Positions 57,196-64,000 of a DNA stretch of 64,000 nt are shown one piece after another. The stretch is from NCBI GenBank assembly GCA_015680685.1, contig MNCI01003588.1:794183-858182 (forward strand), read 5' to 3'. The position numbers were made by a program, and so were the translations under genes. Each line of letters starts with the position of its first letter. Positions within the stretch are counted from its first letter, which is position 1. The notes under the pieces were generated by a model that searched no databases, was not told the origin of the DNA, and saw nothing but the letters and a program-made list of their open reading frames with translations. Source of the DNA: Gnetum montanum (taxonomy: Eukaryota; Streptophyta; Gnetopsida; Gnetales; Gnetaceae).

Positions 57196-59110
57196 TGTTG
57201 CAACTTTTTGGCATTTTAAGCTTCACCATTAAACTTGAGGCTGCATTTTATTATAAAATTTAAGGCTTATAGTTCATAGGCTACAATCTTGCATATTTCA
57301 ACTTTTTGAGGCTAAAAATGCTTCATAAGTTATTATATCCTTACTTCCTAGGTGAAAAACATTATGTCACATCTATATTTGAACTTGGAAAGGCTGAAAA
57401 TGCCTTGGGAACTATCAAATTTATGGTTTTCATGGGTTTTATGTTGGTCATGGCCAAATCTATGTTGGAACCACCTGCACCTAGCGTTGGAATTATTGAG
57501 GCTAGCATGGTTTCCATGAGGCTAGCGTAGTTTCATGAATCCAACATAGTTTTCCAGGGCCAACATAGTTTTGGTAAAGCCAAAGTAGTTTTCAAATTCC
57601 ATTTACTTTTTATAGCACTTAGCATAGTTTTGATGGCCTTAGGGCATCAAAACCAACCATAACTAGAAAACTACACTAGAAATGATGGCTTGTCACACTT
57701 GAAAATTACATCAATCTATCAGCAATCATTGCAAAAATTTGTAGTTCCAAATCAACAATTGTATGGTTTATAAAAAAAAAATTGAACACATTGAATAAGT
57801 TCTTTAGTTTTCTAGTTCTTCAGCTCTTCAACTTTTGCAACCTTTGGAACTTGAACCTTTGGACATTTTTGAGACATTATGGAGCAAATTAGTAATTGGG
57901 TTAGCATTATAGACTCTCAACACATTTTCATAGTAACAAAAAGTCTAGCACATCATCCACCATTTTCACAACTAGCACAAAAAATCCAACCTAAGAACCA
58001 ACAAGGAGTTCTAGCAATCAAAGCTTTGAAGCATCTAGATTATGAGATTGATTACAGAACACAACTTGTTAGCTTCAATAGACATCAAGCTTCATTTGTG
58101 TAACTCCCTATGCATTTGGGCACATAATTTATACACATTTTGAAGTCTATACCTTCAATATTTTATTATTGCAATGAAGTTTATATTTCATATATTGTGC
58201 AAGTTTATTCTATGTTTAATTTTTGTGCTATCTCTTGGATCAAATCTGCATTTCCACTTAATTTTAATTAGATCATTTACACTTTCCAAGTCCCTGGATG
58301 ATTGACAAGACCATCCAGGATGCCTTGGATTCTCCTTCTCAAAGTCCCTTGAGATCTAAGGTTGAATTGTTTCCATCAGAGGTATTTAGGCTTTCTAGAA
58401 GTGAATTTTTCCAACGTAATAGTTTCTCACACTAGAAGAAGGAAATTTGCCCAAGTTCTTCACCGAATTTGATCTATCCTTTCAAAGCCAATTCTTGCAA
58501 CTTTAAACAGTTAAAACCCATAATAAAAATTTAACAATAAATCCAACACTGCTACCCATTTTCCTACAATTAAATACCTAACATATCAATTGTAGGTGGT
58601 TTGGGTGCTTCCAAAATTTTCATAGCAATTGTTGAACTTCCTAAAGCCAATGTAGTTTCTTGCAAAACTTGCCACTTTCCCTGGCTAAAAACTACCTTTG
58701 GGTTTTGCAAATGCCAATGTAAATTTGTCCCAATAACCCAAATCCTTATTGTGAAATTTTGGAAGAAAAGCTAATGGATTTCTTTCCAAGATTCTAATGC
58801 ATCTTTGGGAAAGTCAATGTTGCACTGTTACCTTTTGAAATTAGTGTACTTTTTCAGGGGGGGGGGGGGGGGGGGGGTTGGTATTCCCAACATAGTTTTG
58901 GTAGAAAAAAATCATGTATTACTTACCCTCCAGCATAGTTCTTGCTAGTAGAGCCAACATAGTTAATTTTTCCAATCTTAAAATTGCCATATTTTACTAA
59001 GTGTAGTGCATACCACTATCATTGCAACCCAAACAACCATTTTTACAATCACAACTATTTATACATTGGGCAATTTCACTTATTAGAATTTTGAGTTTAA
59101 ACCCAAATCA
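57196..59110 (+). mobile_element. LTR and leader between D2 and D3
   Basis: Second copy of the D LTR block (start TGTTGCAAC). The TATA-like motif is at 57767. GCCAACATAGTTTT-like phrases occur both before the TATA box and in 58640-58970. It contains a 21-base G run at 58857-58877. Confidence 0.65.
58857..58877 (+). repeat. Run of 21 G
   Basis: An unbroken G homopolymer in otherwise AT-rich DNA, absent from the homologous D1/D2 LTR. It may be real or a sequencing or assembly error. Confidence 0.9.
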
Positions 59111-59121
59111 AATTACTAAAA

Positions 59122-60783
59122 ATGCCTTTAAGCAAACCAACTATACTACCCATCAACTTGACAACCATTACACCCAATCAAGATGCTATGAGAGTCTATG
59201 ATCCAAAGGATCTAGCTATAGGTGAGCATAGACAATCACTCAAATACAGGGGTAAAAGCCTAGAATTTTCTATCATAGATGTAAATTATTATAACTTTAT
59301 ATGTTCTAAGATCCAAGCTGGCCTAGTCATTCCATGCACGGAATCTAAGTCCAAGCATGAGTTTGAGCTAATTCATAGGAATGGAAAAGAATACATTTCT
59401 TCCCCTAATGATAAAATTCCATTTCTTGAAATACACACACATGTATACTAGCCCAACTCATTGATATGGATCATTTGAGTGATGAGGTTGATTTGGAAAG
59501 CCAACATAAGGAATAGGATGAGTTCGAGGTTGAACCCAAACTCAATAATTTCATTAGAAGCCTATTCCAAAAATTGGCTCCCCAAGCCACCACACCTAGT
59601 TTGGCTTCCCTTTACTCTTCTTTAGGGTAGGTCCCTTAACCATCTTCTCTTATTTATCCCACTATATTTAGGCTAACATCCATCATAGCGGCCCACCAGG
59701 CACAATGTATGTTCCAATCGACTTCCCTTACCTCAATGTCTTTTTCCATGTAGCCTTGATCTACACAGTCATCACCTATGGTATTTGCCACAACACATCC
59801 CTTCTTTATCTTAATGGGCCCTTTAGTGAAACCTTAGGCAACTTAGGTGTCTCACATCTCATTGCCCCTTTTTGTTCCTTAACTTCTTGCTCCAACATTG
59901 TTCTCATTATTCGGTCCCCCTACAATCATGATAACACAACATCTTCCATCCTTGACCCAATCCATCATGAGGCCAAAGGTCTCTCAACTTACTTCACAAT
60001 CATTCATTCAAATCCCAAAAATTACCAGAATTCCTCAAGGCTTGGATTAGATCTTCCAAATGATCCAAGACCTTACGAAAGAGTTATCTAAGTTTGAGGC
60101 TTTAGCTACATAGACAATTAAGGTATTTGATTTTTATTATGATGATCCTATCAATCCTACTATCCCAAAAATAGCTCATCCCATAGGCATGCCCATATCC
60201 CAATTTACCAAGTACAATGGTGAGGTTAATCCCAATGCTTACCTCATCATCTTCCACTCTAAGTACCTATTGCTATAAACTTGGCCTCATACCATAAAGA
60301 GAATATTCTTTAGGTATCTTATAGGGAAGGCCTTATATTGGTACCACGTATTACCTTGAGGGTTTATAGTATTACTTTAAACCATTTCAAAATTTGTGAA
60401 CCATTTCAAGTACAACTTGAAACCATATACCACCATGGACCAATTGATGAAAATCAAATAGGAGCCCCTTGAACCTGTTCAAAAATTCATCCAAAGGTGG
60501 AATGCTCTACTAAACGAGATTTTCAAAACCATAGTCAAAATCTACCTTTTTCCCATATTCAAGGGGATGGTTAATGACTTCATCAAGTCTAAACTTTATT
60601 ACCTAGACCCACAGTCACTTTGTCAAGCCTTCTCATGGACTAACATAGAAAATGTTGTTGAGACTAGTCATGATCCCACATACATGGCATATGAAAACCA
60701 ATACACACTAAAGGATAAAGAGAAGAGAAGGCAAAACCATGTAGTCATGGCCATGATGGCCAAAGATAATAAAACCTCATAGG
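59122..60783 (+). pseudogene. Unit D3 gag, decayed
   Basis: The open start 59122-59451 has R-V-Y-D-P-K-D-L, N-Y-Y-N-F-I-C-S-K-I-Q-A-G-L-V-I-P and E-S-K-S-K-H-E-F. 59980-60091 has R-L-G-L-D-L-P-N-D-P-R-P-Y. The core follows in other frames: Q-F-T-K-Y-N-G-E-V-N (about 60200), G-K-A-L-Y-W-Y (about 60330), Y-N-L-K-P, F-I-Q-R-W-N-A-L-L, and then 60567-60782 with F-I-K-S-K-L-Y-Y-L. This is a Ty3/gypsy gag (Retrotrans_gag type). It is better preserved than in D2 but still broken by stops and shifts. Confidence 0.72.
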
Positions 60784-61600
60784 ATCCCTAGTCAACCCAA
60801 GGCCCCTACCATAAACAATCAACCATCAACATCAAGAACATCTACATCAAATAGCACAAGGTCTAACTTTTAGAGGAAAGATCATTCAAGGTATACCAAA
60901 TTGCTCCTAAAAACATCTAAACTCCTTGACCAATTGCTTAAGAGTGGTCAAATTCAATATAAGTAGATGATTAAGAATGCCTAAAAGAGGCATGATTGAT
61001 TATGTGAAATTACAAAGGATCCCACTCTTACAACCAAGAATGACTTGCCTATACCTAAATATTTCAAACTTGATCATTTCTACCATTATCATCAACTACC
61101 AGGTCATGATACCAAATTTTTCCTAGCCTTGAAGGATAACCTATAAAAGATGATAGAAAATAGAGAGTTAATTCTTGGCACCTCTAACCTGGTTAGGCCA
61201 CAAAACTAGTCAATGTAGTTTTACAAAGACCTGTTGAATGCAAACAATATCCCTTACACCATAGTTACATTCAATGTAAGTAAAAATTCAAGACCTGTGC
61301 AAGAGTTGTTTATGATATGGATACCTCCTTACAATGAAAGGGACCCTTCAAATTCATCTAGTTCAAGGATTCCTTTTGTTGTAAGGATACTAGCACCAGC
61401 ATCTCCCAGAGAACCCTTTGTAATTAGAGTGCCCCCTCCTACTACAACCAAACCTAAAACTATAATTAAACGATGTCCTCCTATGGAAGGTAATGTAATA
61501 ACTTCAACAACAAAAAATAATTGAGTAAACAATACAAGATGTCTACATTGAAGCCTAAAATCAAAGACAACAAGTAGGCCAAGGCATGGAAGGAGGTGGA
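60784..61600 (+). pseudogene. Unit D3 nucleocapsid-like region
   Basis: 61075-61140 reads F-Y-H-Y-H-Q-L-P-G-H-D-T-K-F-F-L-A-L-K. This is the zinc-knuckle position of plant Tat gag (C-x2-H-x4-G-H-x4-C-x2-L-K), with both cysteines lost. The open piece 61234-61524 continues with F-M-I-W-I-P-P, Pro-rich sequence (V-R-V-P-P-P) and C-P-P-M-E-G, matching D2 at 55380-55620. Confidence 0.6.
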
Positions 61601-61739
61601 CCCATTGAAGTCCACTCCCATCTCATCCATCCTCATGAGCTCTAATGCTTAGGATGCTTCAACAAATTAACCAAGGAAGGATCCCAAGCCATAAGAGAAA
61701 GGGAAAGAGGCCAAACCACAATAACTAAAACATGAAGTT

Positions 61740-62580
61740 TACATCTTGGGGCGCATGGAGGAAGTCAAAATCAACAAGAATGAGAAACCAGTAGCCAATG
61801 ACAAAGACTTCCTCAATGCTATGAAATAGGTGAAATAGTGTTTGAAACAAAAGAACATCTCTTTAAGCCTGTATGACCTGGTAATAATTTCTTCCACTCA
61901 CTTTGAAGCCCTAGTAAAAATGTTAACTTCAATTCCCACTAGTAAGGACATCCTTGCTAGTGAAGAGTACATCCATGCAATCATGGTTTCACCATTACCT
62001 AGGTAAAAAAAAAGATGTCAATTGTACTAGTATTCTATGATAGCAAGGTCAAAATCAATCCCTAGGATGATGAGACAACAAGGGATCCTATATTCATAAC
62101 AATAAAGGTTGGGTATTATAAGGTTCACAAGGTACACGTTGACAATGGGGTAGCCACCAATGTCATACCTTACACCATTGTTAAATGGTTAGGCCTAGTA
62201 GAGTACATGCAAAATACTTCTACATCTACTCTCAAATCCTTTAATAGATCATGAGTTGTAGTCAAAGGCTTGATCTCCTTGGAATTTGTAGTAGGGAAAC
62301 AATTTCCCATAACAATCAATTTCTTGGTGGTGGAAGAGATACCAAGATTTAATCTCATCTTAGGAAGACCTTGGCTAGCTCAATTACAAGTAGTTTCCTC
62401 CCCCATCTATCAAGAAATTTACATACCTTAGGAGGAAGGTGAGATTATTATTCATGGTGATAGTATTGTTCCCTTGGCAGTAAACAATGTGAATGTGGAG
62501 CAAGGGTATAAAGTAGAGTTTTAGGAAGAAACTCCTGCTATCACAACTAAAGTCAAAGAGCTTAAGAGAGTGGACTAGGC
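61740..62580 (+). pseudogene. Unit D3 protease region
   Basis: M-E-E-V-K-I-N-K-N-E-K (61756), then S-L-Y-D-L-V-I-I-S-S-T-H-F-E-A-L. The active site V-H-V-D-N-G-V-A-T-N-V-I-P lies at about 62135-62175, and I-L-G-R-P-W-L-A-Q-L with S-S-P-I-Y-Q-E-I at about 62355-62425. The D-N-G form of the active site is also found in working plant Tat proteases, so decay is shown by the stops and frameshifts rather than by this motif. The frame ends near 62575 with no RT beyond. Confidence 0.72.
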
Positions 62581-63003
62581 CAAAACTGAGAATAACAAGA
62601 TCTTAGATACCCTATGGGAAGAACTCCCTTTTAGTGTGATAATTAAGAAAAATGAAAAGTACAAAATCATGCAATGCATACCTTATACTTTTCCTAATCT
62701 TTCTAAGATTAGGACACAATTGCATGATTCAGTATACTCCCTACTCACCCTTGTAATAATAACTACATGGATTTATCTTTTATTTTGTAGCCTAGTTTGG
62801 ACCTATGTTTGCACATATCATTTTTCTTAACCATGTTTTTCCTTGTTTAGCTTTTTTTTGCATATAGTATATAACTTACTATTACTTATAGTTTGTCATT
62901 TTCTAAACTTTCTTTTAGAAAAACATAAAAAAGACATAAAATTTTTTAAACTAAAAAAATCCATAAAAATTTTAAAAAATAAAACTTATAAATTTTTTTT
63001 ACC

Positions 63004-63120
63004 ATGGCCCATGATTGCCTAAAATTGGCAAAACTATAGCCCACTATGGCCTAAAGCTGGTAATGCATGGCCTACCAAGGCCTAAAACTAGTGGCTTGCT
63101 AAGGCCTTAAATTGGTGATA
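63004..63120 (+). repeat. Short tandem repeat, about 30-bp unit, four copies
   Basis: Units of the form ATGGCCTAAARCTGGTNN plus a GCCYACYA spacer recur four times with drift. Confidence 0.65.
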
Positions 63121-63287
63121 CTATTGTAACCTATTCCTTCTTTATTTTCATTATAGCCATTATACCTTAGTTTACCTTTTATTTGTTGAGTTGATTTACA
63201 TTTTAATTTACCAATTATTGGCTTATAATAATATGTTTTAACCAACCTAGCCCAAGAACATGAAACAAAACATAGAATACAAAAAAT

Positions 63288-63311
63288 CAATAATAATAAT
63301 AATAATAATAA
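63288..63311 (+). repeat. (AAT)n microsatellite
   Basis: Eight uninterrupted AAT/ATA triplets. Confidence 0.9.
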
Positions 63312-63559
63312 CCAAAATGTTCATAATCCACAACCATAGTCACAGAGTGTGACAAAAGTTTAATCAACAATAGCATATAATATAAATAAAAGTCTAATAG
63401 TCATAGCTATAGTGTGTTGTAGTAAAATGAATAAAAATAAATAGTCTCATAGCAACCAATGACTAGAAATAGCCAATAAACATGAAATTCAATAACCATA
63501 ACATCATGAAATCAACAAAAGGAATAACCAAAGGCATAATGAAACTAGTGGGACTAAGG

Positions 63560-64000
63560 TACAACTAGAGGAAGAGGAGGAGGAGCATCGACATTATCAC
63601 CATTGGGGTTAATGTTATCACTTAGTGCTTGCATCAATCACAACAACAAGGGTTCAATCAATAATAAACATAACTAGAAAGCAAGCTATAAATAGAAGTT
63701 AACTAAAATATACTAAAATAACGAAATTAATTAAAAAAGAAAACAAACCTGGAAATATTTAGGTGCAATATCTTCTACAGGGAAGTTTCAAAGACCAACC
63801 CCTAGATGATGGAGAATCTAATCTTTCTTCATGTTGGCTCAATTGACTTTCCCAAAATCACCATCTCTCAAGATATTTGTCTTCTCAAGATCATTCCATG
63901 AGGGTGGATCTTATGAAAGCGTAGTAGTGGTTTCTTCCCTTGAAGTGGTGGTGATTTGAAGAGAAAAGGAATTGGAAAGTACTAGAGAACCTTCCAACAA
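63560..64000 (-). pseudogene. Antisense ORF of unit D3, C-terminal part (continues beyond window)
   Basis: The minus strand gives L-E-G-S-L-V-L-S-N-S, T-S-R-E-E-T-T-T-T-L-S, L-E-K-T-N-I-L and F-P-V-E-D-I-A-P-K. These line up with D2's F-E-G-S-L-V-V-S-N-S, T-L-R-E-V-T-T-T-T-L-S and F-P-L-E-D-L-A-P-K, so amino-acid similarity is kept while the DNA differs. At least one stop is present. Confidence 0.55.

Larger units (their letters stand above)
62600..63540 (+). other. D3 spacer after protease, no RT
   Basis: Non-coding and AT-rich. Contains a worn 30-bp tandem repeat (63004-63120) and an (AAT)n run (63288-63311). Homologous in position to 48000-48590. Confidence 0.5.
46990..64000 (+). mobile_element. 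Tandem train of Tat-like units D1-LTR-D2-LTR-D3
   Basis: Three incomplete copies of one element follow each other in the same orientation, with a single LTR/leader block between neighbours (51184-53290 and 57196-59110). D1 lacks its gag and D2 lacks its protease and part of the antisense ORF. D3 continues past the window. This is the product expected of unequal recombination between LTRs. No unit shows RT, RNase H or integrase. Confidence 0.75.

Overview
The window looks like intergenic DNA from a large, retrotransposon-filled seed-plant nuclear genome. The evidence is layers of Ty3/gypsy (Tat, Athila-like, chromovirus) and Ty1/copia elements, L1-type LINEs, tRNA-like SINE fragments, a plant-type U6 snRNA relic and one small plant-type PHD-finger gene with a U2-type intron. 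Deep decay, nesting and AT-richness suggest slow DNA removal, as in gymnosperms, but the species cannot be fixed from sequence alone. Nearly all the long open frames are decayed transposon pieces or products of tandem repeats.

Layout: 1-3548 is the 3' end of a plus-strand Tat-lineage gypsy element (integrase tail, 30-bp minisatellite, hairpin-rich LTR with a TATA box). It sits inside a minus-strand copia element (3549 to about 7705). 8318-11460 is a 5'-truncated minus-strand LINE containing a local assembly error. 11461-16190 is AT-rich, with two more LINE relics and a U6-like sequence. 16197-32022 is Athila-like element A, flanked by a perfect ATAAT duplication. A related element B (16683-23798) is inserted inside A's 5' LTR. 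A and B keep gag (B also a protease), but neither shows reverse transcriptase or integrase, and A carries a separate 3' coiled-coil ORF. 32023-37790 is mostly empty AT-rich DNA. It holds the one convincing host gene, a two-exon PHD-like mini-protein (33371-33775), and a microRNA-like foldback upstream of it. 38080-43250 is a broken chromovirus interrupted by a 3.3-kb LTR-like insertion. 43520-46945 is a gag-only element C with two LTR copies. 46990-64000 is a tandem train of Tat-like units D1-LTR-D2-LTR-D3 that share LTRs. These have gag and protease (protease missing from D2) and a conserved antisense ORF, again with no pol.

The most notable points are the recurrent gag/protease-only architecture in three lineages, the antisense ORF conserved across the D units, the LTR-like promoter and duplicated polypurine-like tract in element A, the miRNA-like hairpin, the hairpin array in the Tat LTR, and the assembly artefact at 8795-8994.
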